This document shows, one piece after another, positions 1 through 12,720 of a DNA stretch of 64,000 nt. Under the pieces are notes generated by a model. The model saw nothing but the letters and a program-made list of their open reading frames with translations, had not been told where the DNA came from and did no database searches. Source of the stretch: Anthopleura xanthogrammica (Eukaryota; Cnidaria; Anthozoa; Actiniaria; Actiniidae); NCBI GenBank assembly GCA_964019055.1, contig OZ025212.1, forward strand, positions 12,305,391 to 12,369,390, read 5' to 3'. The translations under genes were made by a program, and so were the position numbers. Numbering within the stretch: position 1 is the stretch's first letter; each line of letters starts with the position of its first letter.

Positions 1-44
1 AATGTCTGTCATCCCAATATTAATTTTACTTATTTTTTTGTCAG

Positions 45-3000
45 GTCCTTTGTGGTTGATTGTCATGTTTGCAGAAAATGGCTCCCTAATCGAGTATCTT
101 CAATCTCATCGTCCAGAAAAATTCCACAGCTACGAGAATGTTGTCTGCACAGGTGAAAATGAGCAACAAACGAATAGCTATGAAAATATCAACACCTCCA
201 CCACAACAGCCACCGGCATCCCCCTCCTTGAGAAAATGAAGTTCGCATATTGTATTGCTAAGGGAATGACACATTTGGGGAAGAAGAAGGTATGATAAGT
301 AAAGTGGCATCTACACGAGCAATTTTTCCTTGACAAGTTTTCTTAGACAAGGAAAAATTGCTCATGTAGATGGAGTAAAATGAACAATTTTTCCTTGACA
401 AGGCAAAGCTAGCATACTGGCTTTTCCTTGACAAGGAAAAATTCTCAAGGTTGGAATTTGCACGTGTAGACGGACAACAAGGAAAATGTGGGGAGGAATA
501 TTAATGAGATGAGTTCCCAACTTGTTACTTCACTGATCGAAATTTATCAAGGAAAACTTGTTCATCATCTACACGAGCAAGAAAACCTTGCCAATAAAAA
601 ATTGTCAAGGAAAACTTGCTATTCGTCTAAGCGAGTGAAAATTTATTGTCAAGGATAATTGCTCGTGTAGATGCAGCTTAATCGCCTTTCAGAGCATATT
701 ATTCTGCACCTGTTCAGTTTTTAGCTAAGCATCTTTTTTATCTTTTTGCATCTTATAGTGTGTTCACAGAGATCTGGCAGCGCGCAATGTTTTACTGGGT
801 AAGGACAACATACCGATGGTGTCTGACTTTGGGTTGTCACGTGATGTTTACGAAAGCGGTCAATATGAAAAGACAACAGGGGTAAAAATAATGAATATAA
901 GTGTAAATATAGTGTGTCCATTTAAGCTGATTCGATTATTATTGCTAAAACTGTATTGTAACATACCCACGATATAACGCACGCTCTGCATGATTGGTTG
1001 GATATCTATGAATGAGAAATGGATTATGCACGCTCGCGCAGGTCATTGTGCACGCTCGCGCGCTGACGACAAAATTCGTTTTCAACATAAAAACTGTTTT
1101 TAGAGCATAATGCATTTCTAAAATCATTTCAGATTTTTTGCTATAACATTTGTTGAAGAAAATTTTAAATTTCTTTACCTCATATTCTGTGCGCGTGCGT
1201 AAGTTGAGGAATAGCTATTAGTCGATGTTCATAAAAGGAACAGCTAAGTTATATGCTACCTGCGATTCTTACTTTTCTTTCGTGCTTAAGGACGTTCATG
1301 ATCATTGTCTCTGTGCATCCTTTCTACGCACGAGTCTTGTGTGCACGTGCTCATCGTGATGACGTCATTTTGATGTTTTGATATGCAAAACATCAAGAAA
1401 AAATTATTTCACTTTTTCAAACCTATATAGCGCTTAAACAAAGTCAGGGACCCCCCTCTTTATTTTTGTCTTTTGAAAGTACTTTATAATATTTAACTGC
1501 ACAGAAAAATTATAAAAAATCTTCACGATGGGATCAAATCTAAATCACATATTTTGTGAATAGAATTTCACTTAACGTGTAGGCTACAAGTCCACCTTTC
1601 ATCCCATTATCATTTTATATTTTTGACTTTCAACATTTTAAAAGCTAAGTAATTATTGGGTCATTCAACAGCTTTCCATGTTTGCGTTGTTCGCACGTTT
1701 TTACCGCTAAAAGGATGAACTTCCACGCAATCTGACGGCTAAACGAAGTCGGGGACCCCTCTTTTTTATTTGCTCATTTTACTTCTAGCGTGATATACTT
1801 TCATTATTGGTTTTTGTTTTAAATCTGACGACGGGATCCATGAACGTCCTTAACGAACTTCCCGCGTGAGGACATACGCACTCTAAGCATTGACCATTCC
1901 TTAACTTTCAGGGTAAACTACCTGTCAAATGGATGGCAATTGAATCCCTGGAGGACTATGTGTATACAGTACAAAGTGACGTGTAAGTATGTCATATACA
2001 ATCTCTAGAGGACTATGTGTATACAGTACAAAGTGCCGTGTAAGTATGTCATCTACAATCCCTGGCAGACTATGTATACACAGTATATAGTATACTATAT
2101 GTAGAATCTCTTTTCCATGCACGTAAGGCACATTGAATGCCTGTTATTTTATATGTGGAGGATATATTCACCCAAAAAATGACAGATTCACAGATGCTGC
2201 TAGCTACTAGCTTAGTAAAACAATACAAATAATACATAATATTTATTTTCTATGTTGTGTTTTCAGTTGGTCGTACGGTGTTGTCTTGTGGGAAATAGAG
2301 GCTCTTGGTGGGTTTTAAAATCATTATCTTTAAATATATTTTGGTTAGATCAACACATTAGAACCAATAGTAGGCTGTTAACCTTTGACTTTTTTTTTTT
2401 CAATTTCCCAGGTCGCATACCTTATCCGGGTATAAATGGACTTGAATTGTTGAACCATCTACAACAGGGATATAGACTTGAGAAGCCTGAAGTATGCTCA
2501 AATGAAGTGTAGGTGCTTTAGTCTCACGTTGTTTTCAGACGCTGAATCGATATATAAGAAATGGGCTCACCTATTCTTAGTTTGTGATGGTGAACAATAT
2601 ACCTAAAAAAGCTTGTCTTTATTTTAGGTACGAAATTATGATGGACTGCTGGCAAGAAAATCCAGGCAAGCGTCCCCAATTTGCTGAATTAACAAAGAAA
2701 ATCGCACTCATGCTTAAGGACATCCCTGTAAGTATCACGATTTTGTAAGTTTATGTGCACTAAAAGTAATGACTTGTTATGTTCTCGATTCAATTCTGTC
2801 TATGCTATCATTTCTTGAAAAGGGACATGAAGCTTTTGTGTCGCCAGAAGAATTGTTGGATGCTTCGTACGACGAAGTGGTCATTGACGAATCATTCCTT
2901 GCAAAAGGACACGAAGATGCTCTGTCAACTGAGGAATTCCACAACGCTTCTTACGACCAAGTGGTCATAGATGAATCATCCCTTGCCCAAGAAGAAGAAG

Positions 3001-3221
3001 AAAAAGAGAACCACAGCAGCGATAAACCGAGTGATATAGCATTAAATATCATCGAGAATGAGGAAAGTCAGAGGTACGTTGAACATCATGGGCCGCCACC
3101 AAATGTGACCAAGAATCGCAAAAACAGTACTGACGACTTTGAGCCGCAGAGGAACATAATGTCACTGGTGACTCCTGCCTATGGGATCAACAGCGATGCA
3201 GAAAACGATCTCGTAATATGA
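45..3221 (+). CDS. Receptor tyrosine kinase, RET/FGFR-like, 3' part (copy 1)
   Basis: This is the catalytic C-terminal half of a receptor tyrosine kinase; the 5' part lies left of the window. Exons from splice sites and phase: 45-289, 759-881, 1912-1982, 2267-2307, 2412-2508, 2628-2727, 2823-3221. Exon 1 gives the hinge region and a variable kinase insert. Exon 2 has the catalytic loop HRDLAARN and the DFGLSRD motif. Exon 3 has [10 protein letters not shown], with AIE in place of the usual APE, as in RET. Exons 4-6 complete the C-lobe ([24 protein letters not shown]). The last exon is a roughly 130-residue acidic tail with two tandem ASYD(E/Q)VVIDES motifs, plausible phosphotyrosine docking sites. 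All phases agree and catalytic residues are intact, so the visible part looks functional. An AATAAA lies about 190 bp after the stop. It converges on paralogue copy 2. The family call is firm; RET versus FGFR affinity is inference. Confidence 0.88.
307..674. mobile_element. MITE-like inverted repeat in kinase intron
   Basis: A perfect 17-bp terminal inverted repeat, GCATCTACACGAGCAAT, bounds 307-323 and 658-674. The interior is built from repeated CCTTGACAAGGAAAA-type palindromic pieces. There is no coding capacity. It lies in the intron between kinase exons 1 and 2 of copy 1. Confidence 0.65.
1290..1849. mobile_element. TTAA-flanked nonautonomous element in kinase intron
   Basis: A 560-bp segment has an 11-bp perfect inverted repeat GGACGTTCATG at its ends, flanked on both sides by TTAA (1286-1289 and 1850-1853). 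TTAA target duplication is the hallmark of piggyBac-type (and some Kolobok-type) transposons. Two internal direct repeats carry similar AAGTC(A/G)GGGACCCC stretches near 1440 and 1745. There is no open reading frame. Confidence 0.6.
1951..2090 (+). repeat. 57-bp tandem duplication of exon end plus splice donor (copy 1)
   Basis: The last part of kinase exon 3 (from GAGGACTATGTG) and its donor GTGTAAGTATGTC repeat with a 57-bp period at about 1951, 2008 and 2065. The third unit is degenerate. The second unit keeps a good GTAAGT donor. This is the short version of the larger array at 6453-7172 in the paralogous gene. Confidence 0.85.
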
Positions 3222-4900
3222 AAGTCCACTTGAGGACTTTATATTAGCAATTCCGAAGTTAAGGGGTAAAGAACTGGGAAGGGTAACAGCTGGCCTTGCA
3301 GTACTGTTTTAGGGGACAAACTTGACGCCATCTTGGAAATATGTCCCCTAAAGCTATCCCACAATGCACTGCAAAGCCCATTTTTTTCCCCTCAGCCTCG
3401 GAATGGTTAATATAAATAAAAAAATCAATAATGCACAAAATGTAACTTCTTGGAAACAACAACAACAACAACAATGATAATAACAATAATAATAATAATT
3501 ATTATAGCTTTTATTTAAACACGATACTATCTACAATAGTATTAAACAACTGTATAAAATCGGACGGAATGTGATGACATTTAGAATACAAATGTCATAC
3601 AAATTCGGCATCGGTGTACAACATACTTTAATGAATCTTTAATTTTTGTCTTGCTGAGCTATTACAGTACGGACAATCTATCTTGGGCCACGTTTACAAA
3701 GTTAACCAGTCATAATCACGTATAAATGGAAAATACTTCTATAACGGGGACTAGATGTAAAGATAACTATATCAAGGATGTACTATATCTGACAAAGAAC
3801 TAAGCCTAACTAAGCTAAGCCTCCATCTTCAGGGAGGTGCTAGATGTTTGTTATCGTCAAACAATGGTCAAAAACTTCAAAATAAAGTGCGCGCACGAAG
3901 AAACAATAAAACGCATAACGATAGACCTCTTTACCTTCGTATGCAAATTGCCCATTTCAGACCACATGACATTCCCTTGAGAAATGTTCTTTTGTTAAAA
4001 TATTTACACATGAAAGAATCAACTCCCAAGAGTGGCATCACGTGGTCTGAAATGGGCACAACAAACAACGAAGGTAAAGAGGTCTATACAGAAATAATCC
4101 TTAGTTCAAATATAATATAATGATTGGTTTTAACTAAATTAAAACTGGTTAAAAGTGGTCCCATTTCAACGGCGAGTCAAGAAATCTGAGAAAGGGGCTC
4201 AAATATTTGGCGTTTAACGAATCTTACCGCTTACTATGTAAAGCGAAATGACAGGAGTTTATGAGGCATGCTCGCAGGATCGGAAATTCTGTAAAATATG
4301 GTTAACAGAAATGCAATATCCTGTGGTTTCTGGGATATTTTATACAAAATTAAAAAGGGTAAAAATGCGTCCAAAACTAAAAGAGGTGGCCACAGCCCCA
4401 TCGCTCCCTCACCCTAAATCTGTTTCTACAGCTAGTGTGCCTGCACCGTACGTAATATCTAAAAAAATGTACGAACATTTTTCTTACATGGGATTAGGCT
4501 GCTCCGTAAAATCTGCAAAACTAATATCTTGTATATATATTTTTTAGTTTTTTAAATAAAGCCCTGGTAAAATCCATGTTTGTATTGCATTCTTTACATG
4601 TTTGGGACCTAGAGCAATGTTTCTATAATTAACTGTGTATGGAACACAACTAAATAAACTGAACGACAGAGACGAAGACCCAAAAGAGGAAAGAGAAGAA
4701 AGAAAGGAAACAGAAAGAAACAAAAACCTCATCATACATAGAAGCATGTCCAGGGTTTCCTAGAGTCCCTTTGATACCTCCCAATTAGCAGTTTTTAGAG
4801 GGTGAGGGAGGTAAAAATGAATCGAACAGTTCAGTACATTGTGGGACAAGGGACAAAATAGATGCAATCTTTATGCTTTTAAACAAACATAACATGCAGA
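3222..4900. other. Intergenic region between convergent kinase genes
   Basis: No coding sequence is recognised here. It holds an AAC/AAT-rich microsatellite near 3450-3505, a hairpin element at 3921-4087, and AT-rich sequence. It separates the stop codons of the two tail-to-tail kinase genes by about 1.7 kb. Confidence 0.6.
3921..4087. repeat. Hairpin element with about 40-bp arms
   Basis: Left arm ATAGACCTCTTTACCTTCG and the following GCCCATTTCAGACCAC are mirrored as GTGGTCTGAAATGGGC and CGAAGGTAAAGAGGTCTAT on the right. The element is 167 bp in total with no coding capacity. It resembles a small MITE. Confidence 0.65.
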
Positions 4901-5534
4901 TTAGCTGTCTAATAACTTGTCGTTCTCTTCGTTTACATTGATCACCAAGTCTGGTTCTTCATAGTAATTATTTTTGCTTTCTTTTTTCTCTTCACTCAAA
5001 AGAAATAACTTGTCGATTTTCATTTTGTCGTCCGATGGTTCGTTTGCCTCCTTGGACAGGATTTCGCTGTACTCCTTAACAAAACAAAGCATAAAGAAAA
5101 ATAGATTTTAAAATTACTCACCAATTTTTTTAGAAAGAAAGCAGGAAAGTGTATAGAAAGGATAGAAAGAAGGACAGGTAAAAAGAAAGATGAAGAGTTA
5201 TAGGGAGAAGGAAAGTGAGAGAAAAGAAATAGGTACGAATGCCTCGATCGATGTTATGAGAAAACTATAAAAGTTATATGTCAATAAGCTGAATTAAAGT
5301 GCATAATTAACTAATCGATTATTTTCATGTTATTTAATGAATGTCACATTGAAATATCAAACCTTATTATAATTTAGTACTTACATGAAAACTCTCCAAT
5401 AGCGTCGCAACTTTTGTCATTAACTCGCTGAATTTTTGACGATTATTAGGGTTCTCTTGCCAACACTCAAGCATGATCTGGTATCTATAATCATTATGAA
5501 ATACTGATGTTTTAAAGTCGCAATGAATAAAGAA

Positions 5535-5599
<65 letters not shown>

Positions 5600-8500
5600 T
5601 AAATGATTAGTTAATTTATCAATTATATTAACTTTTTAATTAATTAATTAAAAAGAAATTGCTTCTATCCAACCAAAATTAATTTTAGCTTGACCCAGTA
5701 TGTATGCACACTAAGAATTTTGATTTAATGCTCCAGCATTCTTTTCTAAAACATGCATGTATTGAAATTTGATTTTAGTTTAAAAATACATTAATTTGAG
5801 AATGAATAAATGCCCAAGAAAAGATGAAAGAAGGAAAATAATCCCTCTCCCCGGGTCCCATCATGAGCACTCTTTGATGCTATTTTTAGATTTATTCATG
5901 TTGTTTGTTTTGTCTGAAAGGCCTATGCGATCTCGCCTGAAATATTTTTGAACCAATATAGTTAATTTCCCTAGATAAACTTAAACTTCCCTAAATAGTA
6001 TCAAACAGTGTCTATGAAGGTCTCGTGTTTTTTTTTTTTTGTATAATTTCTATTGGTTTATCTGACTTACACTTCTTTTGTGCACTCATCTGGTTTCTCC
6101 AGTCGATAGCCATTCTTAAGCTTGCTCAAGACTTCTTGTCCATTCAAACCCGCGTAAGGAATGCGACCTGTGTTACATGCATCACGTTAAATATAGTAAT
6201 TAATACATGGATATTTATAACTAAGGACTGTTCAAATTCCTGGGAGTCACAACTATCAATTGTATTGTGATGGTATCTACTTACCGAAAGTCTCGATTTC
6301 CCACAAAACAACACCATATGACCAGCTGAATAAGAGAGATAAAAATGATAAAAGAACAAATAAGGCAACCGTCACAAACAATGATATAAAGAAAACTAAG
6401 AAAAATACGAATACAAAAGACACATAAGGAGTCTAAAACGGGATTCTGCATGACGTCACTTTGCATGTATGAACATAGTCTATCAGGGACTATATATGGC
6501 ATACTTACATATCACTTTGTACTGTATTCATATAGTCCTCTAAAGATTGTATATGACATACTTACAGGTCACTTTGTACTGTATACACATAGTCCTCCAG
6601 GGATTGTATATGACATACTTACACGTCACTTTGAACTGTATACACATAGTCCTCCAGGGATTGTATATGGCATACTTACACATCACTTTGTACTGTATAC
6701 ACATAGTCCTCTAAAGATTGTATATGACATACTTACACATCACTTTGTACTGTATAGACATAGTCCTCTAGGGATTGTATATGACATACTTACACTTCAC
6801 TTTGAACTGTATACACATAGTCCTCCAGGGATTGTATATGGCATACTTACACATCACTTTGTACTGTATATACATAGTCCTCTAAAGATTGTATATGACA
6901 TACTTACACATCACTTTGTACTGTATACACATAGTCCTCTAAAGATTGTATATGACATACTTACACATCACTTTGTACTGTATACACATAGTCCTCCAGG
7001 GATTGTATATGACATACTTACACGTCACTTTGTACTGTATACACATAGTCCTCCAGGGATTGTATGTGACATACTTACACGTCACTTTGTACTGTATACA
7101 CATAGTCCTCTAGGGATTGTATATGACATACTCACACGTCACTTTGTACTGTATACACATAATCCTCCAGGGATTCAATTGCCATCCATTTCACAGGCAG
7201 TTTACCCTGAAAGTATAGGTTTTTATTAGTAAAACTCATAATAACACTAAGAGGTATGCGACTGGCTGTTCGAATTACTCTAAAATTAAACCCATCAGCG
7301 CTAGCGTTACTATAGTATCCCCAAAAAAGTAACAAGCACTCGCGCAGGAAGACTTGATTATTTTTTCATATTTTTGCTCCGTTCACTTCGAGGGTGAAAA
7401 CAAACGAAGTTGAACACATTTCACCCATATATTTTTCCGTGGAGTAAATCATGATCTACTAAAAGAGTACTGCAGCGAGAAATGCTAGATTAAGCAGAAT
7501 CGATACGACAGGAGAGAAAATACTTCATGAAGTGAATCATAACAAGCTAGCTACAAAACCTCTGAGCCCCAGGTTTCTTTGCTATTCGCCATTTCAAGGT
7601 TTCACAAAGGATTGGGCCGAGTTGGTCGTCGCAAAGCACTTTGGCAACTTTTTAGGGGACGCATTCGAATATTTGGAACATGGCGTCTGTTGCCAATGTA
7701 GAGAAAGATATTTTAGCTTTAGATAAGGACGAAAGTTTTTTCGTATTGATTCTTCTATTTCCAGCTTTTCTTCAAACTTTCCGCTTCGCTTTGCAAAGCT
7801 TTAGGAAAACTGCAAGACGTATTTCGACTAAATTTTCTTGCTCGAAAGTGAAGCTCAAGCAAGCAAATAAGGTGGTTGATGAGCGAGTGTGATGTCACTT
7901 TTAATGATTGACGTCCAACTAATCAAAGTTTAGCAATCGCAGCGCATCGGAATTGGCGGTAACCAATTGGCAATGTGCATCAAAGCTCACAAAGCACTCT
8001 GGAAAAGTGAGTTCTTTAAAAATGTAACAGGGAAATCAAAGGAACTATCGGAAAAAAGTTACTTTGTTATTTTCGTCTGCCGAAATCCTTTTATTTCCAT
8101 AGAAAATGTCAGAGGAAAAATTGTCAGATGAATTTTCAGAGGAGCCAAAAAGGCGTAAGAACTCACTTTCCCATCATGCTTTATGCTTGAATTTCGAGCT
8201 CATGCACATTAGCTATTAAAATGGTTATATTTTTTTGCAATGATATACGATACTATTCTTACCCCTGTTGTCTTTTCATATTGACCGCTTTCGTAGACAT
8301 CACGAGACAACCCAAAGTCAGACACCATCGGTATGTTATCCTTACCCAGTAAGACATTGCGCGCGGCCAGATCTCTATGCACACACTGCATAAGGAAAAT
8401 TAATGAATTATATATTAGTTATTTTTGTTTTATTTTCAATGTATATCAATTCCCTCTTTTTATTATACCTTTTTTGTCACTAAATGGTTCATTCCTTTTG

Positions 8501-11500
8501 CAATGCCATAAGCTAGCTTAAGTTTCTCAAGGAGGGATAAGCCGTTTTCTTGCGCCTTGTTTGTTGTGCTATCTGTTTTCTTATGATCAACATTCTCGTA
8601 ACGGTAGGATTTTTCAGGACGATGAGACTGAAGATACTCGATGAGAGAGCCATTCTCAGCAAACTTGGCAACCAGCCACAAAGGACCTGTAATGCATACA
8701 AAAAGAAATGACCCCATTGCAAAGTGTTTAGCTAAATATGTTTTAATTGCCCTATTTCACTATGACATCTTGTTTTCAAAAAAGAAATTACAAAACGGTG
8801 TTTATCCTACAATATGTACGGCAAATGTTGCTTATCATTGCTTTTGTAAATTCTAAAAAAAAAACAAGGTTTTTTTACAAAATTTATAATGTGTTGTTGT
8901 TTCATCGTCCTCGCACGACCATGATCCTTAGCGTTCAAACACGACATTATCTTCATGTGACGTCATAGTGATTGTTTTATGTTAGGTAAAATTGTTACCG
9001 GCTGAAGGGCAGTTTAAACGTACATACCATTAACCGTACAAGCTCCAATCAAGCTGACAACGTTTGGATGTTCACCAACGTTGGCCATAATGTTGAGTTC
9101 ATTGACCAAGTCTCTCAGCTCTACTTCTGTCGCTTGTGCTGGTAACGAATGTGAACATAACATCAATAATATTGTGGCACAAAACTCGCATCTCTAACTA
9201 CTATGAAACCTACCCTTCAACATTTTCACTGCACATAATGTGGTTTCATCTCCATCAATCAGCTTTCCTTTCTTGACTTCTCCAAAAGCTCCAGAGCCAA
9301 GTTCTCCGATTAACTCTAAACATTCTCTAGCAATTTCCTTCCAGTGTTTCTCGATGTCTTCACCACCAACTCCAAGTATGGAATCTAAACTTATCAATGC
9401 TGCATTCTGCTTTAGTAGTTCTTCTCTTTCTCTCTATAAAAAAAGAGAAAGTGTTCTTTATTTCTCATATAAAAGAATGCAAAACCAGTAAATTATAAAA
9501 TCTTGATTTTTTTTAAATGTTATCCCGCTACCGGATCAGATGATAATATTGAAACCATTGCATTACAATTAAACAGTGAATTCAAACCTGCTCCAAGGCC
9601 AACTGCTCTTCGATTTTTCTTCTTTGAAGTCGCTGCTTTCTCCACCAAAACCACAAACCAATAATACTCAGGACTAGAATGATTGGAATAATGACACCAA
9701 GGACTATGACTGCTGTCATGTCAGCTGCAGGAGTATATATGAAGATCAATCGATTAAACATGTTTTATCGGCACATTACACTATGTGTACTCAAACAAAC
9801 AGCCTTACCCGTTGTTTCAGATGTTATTAGTTCACTTTCCCCATGGCCATATTTATTGTAAACAGCCACCATAATTTCGTATTTTGTGCTGGACTGAAGG
9901 TCTTGTATTCTTCCCGTCTTCTGATTGGCCGATAACATCTTACCCATAATCCATTCCTTCCTACCAGTTTTCTTGTGTAGTATTCTGTACCCAGTGATGG
10001 CATAGGCTTTATAATCTTGTGGGTAATCCCATGTCAGGTGAATATCGGTTGGGTTTATTTCGTTTGTTTTGGCGTTTTGTGGAGGAGGTGGTGGCTCTAA
10101 TAGTAAAACAAAATAGTTATGAATGTATACTTGGTATACCGTGAGTTCGAAATTTTGGGTCTAGGTTTTGTGCTCAGTATTTGCAAGGTCATTGGGGATG
10201 GGGGGCAGCAACAATCAACAACCAAACCTTTGCCTTTGTTACGTCTGTGCAGATACATGTGAGCAGGGGCCTAGCGGGGACTCAGGATGTGTGTGTGTGG
10301 GGGGGGGGGGGGCATGTAGAATAAAAACGTAAAATTTTGAGGGGGGGGGGGGGCACAGAAAACACATACACAAAAAAAACAATTATCTAATTACGAAAAA
10401 AATTGGGGGTAGGGGCACTTGCCCGGTGGCCCCCTCCCCTATACCAGTGACATTGACACCATCCATCGAACAAAAAAAGGCTCGATCCGAAACGTTTTCT
10501 CCCCTTCGCTACGTGTCGTTATTATTCACATCATCAATGCCCGTACCTTTGATAATGATGTTAGCAATGGTGATATCATCCACTGTGATCTTGCCTGTCA
10601 AAAGGGAATTAATGAGGGTTTCTTTGATTGACTTTAGAGTAGAGGATTTAGTGCTTGGATCATCAATTGCCATGGAAATCCTCAAGTCTGCTATCAAACT
10701 ACCATTCCTTTGTGGAAAACAAATTTTTAAGAACAAATTTTTAAGGACAAAGCCACCGGGGGAAAGTCACATAGCCACCCGGGGAGGGTATTGGAAAGAC
10801 TATAGTTTTACCTCACAAAATGTTTAGATTTACCTGAACTTGGAGACCGTAACAAACAGATTTTGTTGTTGTTTGAATGCTTTGAAGATCTATGTTGCAC
10901 ATGAATTGAAAATGAAAAACGCCCAATAAGTACGAGCTATGCCGGATGGTGATTCTATGTTTTAAAATTTGATGGAGGTTAATATGCTCACAGCTCTTTC
11001 TATCTTGAGAATGAAGTCTCTGGACATCTTGGATGTTATGTCATCAAGTTTTTCTTGATATTCCTTATTGGAAACTGTTATCTGGAGCTTGATTACAGCA
11101 ACATCTGAGAATAACAAAGGGGAACAATGAGGTATTAGTAACAACTGATGACTAAAAGTATCTGGAATGTTTCATTACTCACCTTTAGCTACTGTAAGTG
11201 ACACATCAGTTGTCGCAACACCATAAGTGTTGTTCAATACACACGTGTATAAACCACTGTCTTGTTTTTTAGTGTAGGATATGTACCATGTACCATTCGC
11301 CAACTGAGTCAAAAATCTCCCTCCACTTTTATTTTCATCGTAAAGGCGCTTTCCACTACGCATCCAGTATATCGAGGGCTCACGTCGTCCTTGGTATTTA
11401 CAAAGTAGCCTGGTCGCATTGCCTTCTTTTGTAACCATGGAACGACTTTTGTACAATGGTTCAGGAGCGCCTACCACAAACACGAACATAATTTTTCAGA

Positions 11501-12685
11501 CATGGAAATTTTTCGCAAAACAATATTTCATGGCCAACAACAACAACTTCCGTAGTAATCCTAACACTTACGGCATGGACATGTGCTAGTGACGTAAACA
11601 GCATAGAATGGTCCATCTCCAGGTGTGGTGTAAGCAGCTACCTTAACGGTATAGTTCTTACACTCGTCCACTGATACTGTAGTGTTCGTCTTGGTTGTGA
11701 AGTTCTTGTACAGCAGTTTTCCCTGGTAAAGCAAGACTCTGTATCCTAATAGTCTACCATTGATGTGCTCAGCATCAAGAGAATCCCACATTACTCTTAA
11801 CTCGTATCGATTACAAACTAATGATGCTGTCAGTTTTGGTGGAGGACGACTTGGTGCTAAGCATCAAATAAATACAAAGGTCTCAGAGAGTTAACTATCT
11901 ACTTTTTCTAAGGGATTTAGTGCATTTTAATTTAAAGTCACTTAATGCATCTTAATTTCGTTATAAATCATATCCTTTTCGAAATCATTAGCAAATCCTG
12001 CAATCTGATTGGCTAAAAGGTGTGCGATTTAAGCATTAATCGTACTATTTTGAATCATTAATAGAATAATTTTGCCGACCAATCACTTTTGAAGCTACAT
12101 ATATTAACTGTTGAGTATCTAAATATATTGAGATTTCAAAATGTATATGATTAATAGGTAATAGAACTTCGACTCACAATGACCTGATCGCGCGAAAATT
12201 CATCGTTGGGTTATGTATTTGGCATATGATTCATAGTTCATACTTTCCATCTTACGACTGTAGACTCCTTGCCGCAAAACCGAAAGCATCTCATGAGCTA
12301 GTATATGCACTTCTGTTTCCAGAAACTCCATCAGTCCTGCCATACAATATCGTATACCCAGTGATCGTGCCATTAATGCGCTCTGGTTCGGACCATTTCA
12401 AGGTAATACGTGATTCAAAGTCACCACCTTTACTTGTTGCAGATGCTGTTATATTTTGAGGAGGCGAGGCAAAACCTGTTTTTTTTTTATGTAAATATAT
12501 AGAAATATTTAGCTTGAGCGTAAACAAGTTTCCCATTTCAGATCACGTGTCGTTCTCTCTTGATAATAAGATGCTTTTTCGGATGATGATGATGATGTTA
12601 ATAATAATTCATAGAATTACAAAAATTAGTGAGATGAATAATGCAGGACGTTTTGGAGTCATCATGACCCCATGATCAAGTGATT

Positions 12686-12720
<35 letters not shown>

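Noticed and set aside
6450..7229. 259-codon plus-strand open frame of 19-residue repeats
   Set aside because: It is the antisense of the 57-bp exon-end minisatellite; the frame stays open only because 57 is a multiple of three.
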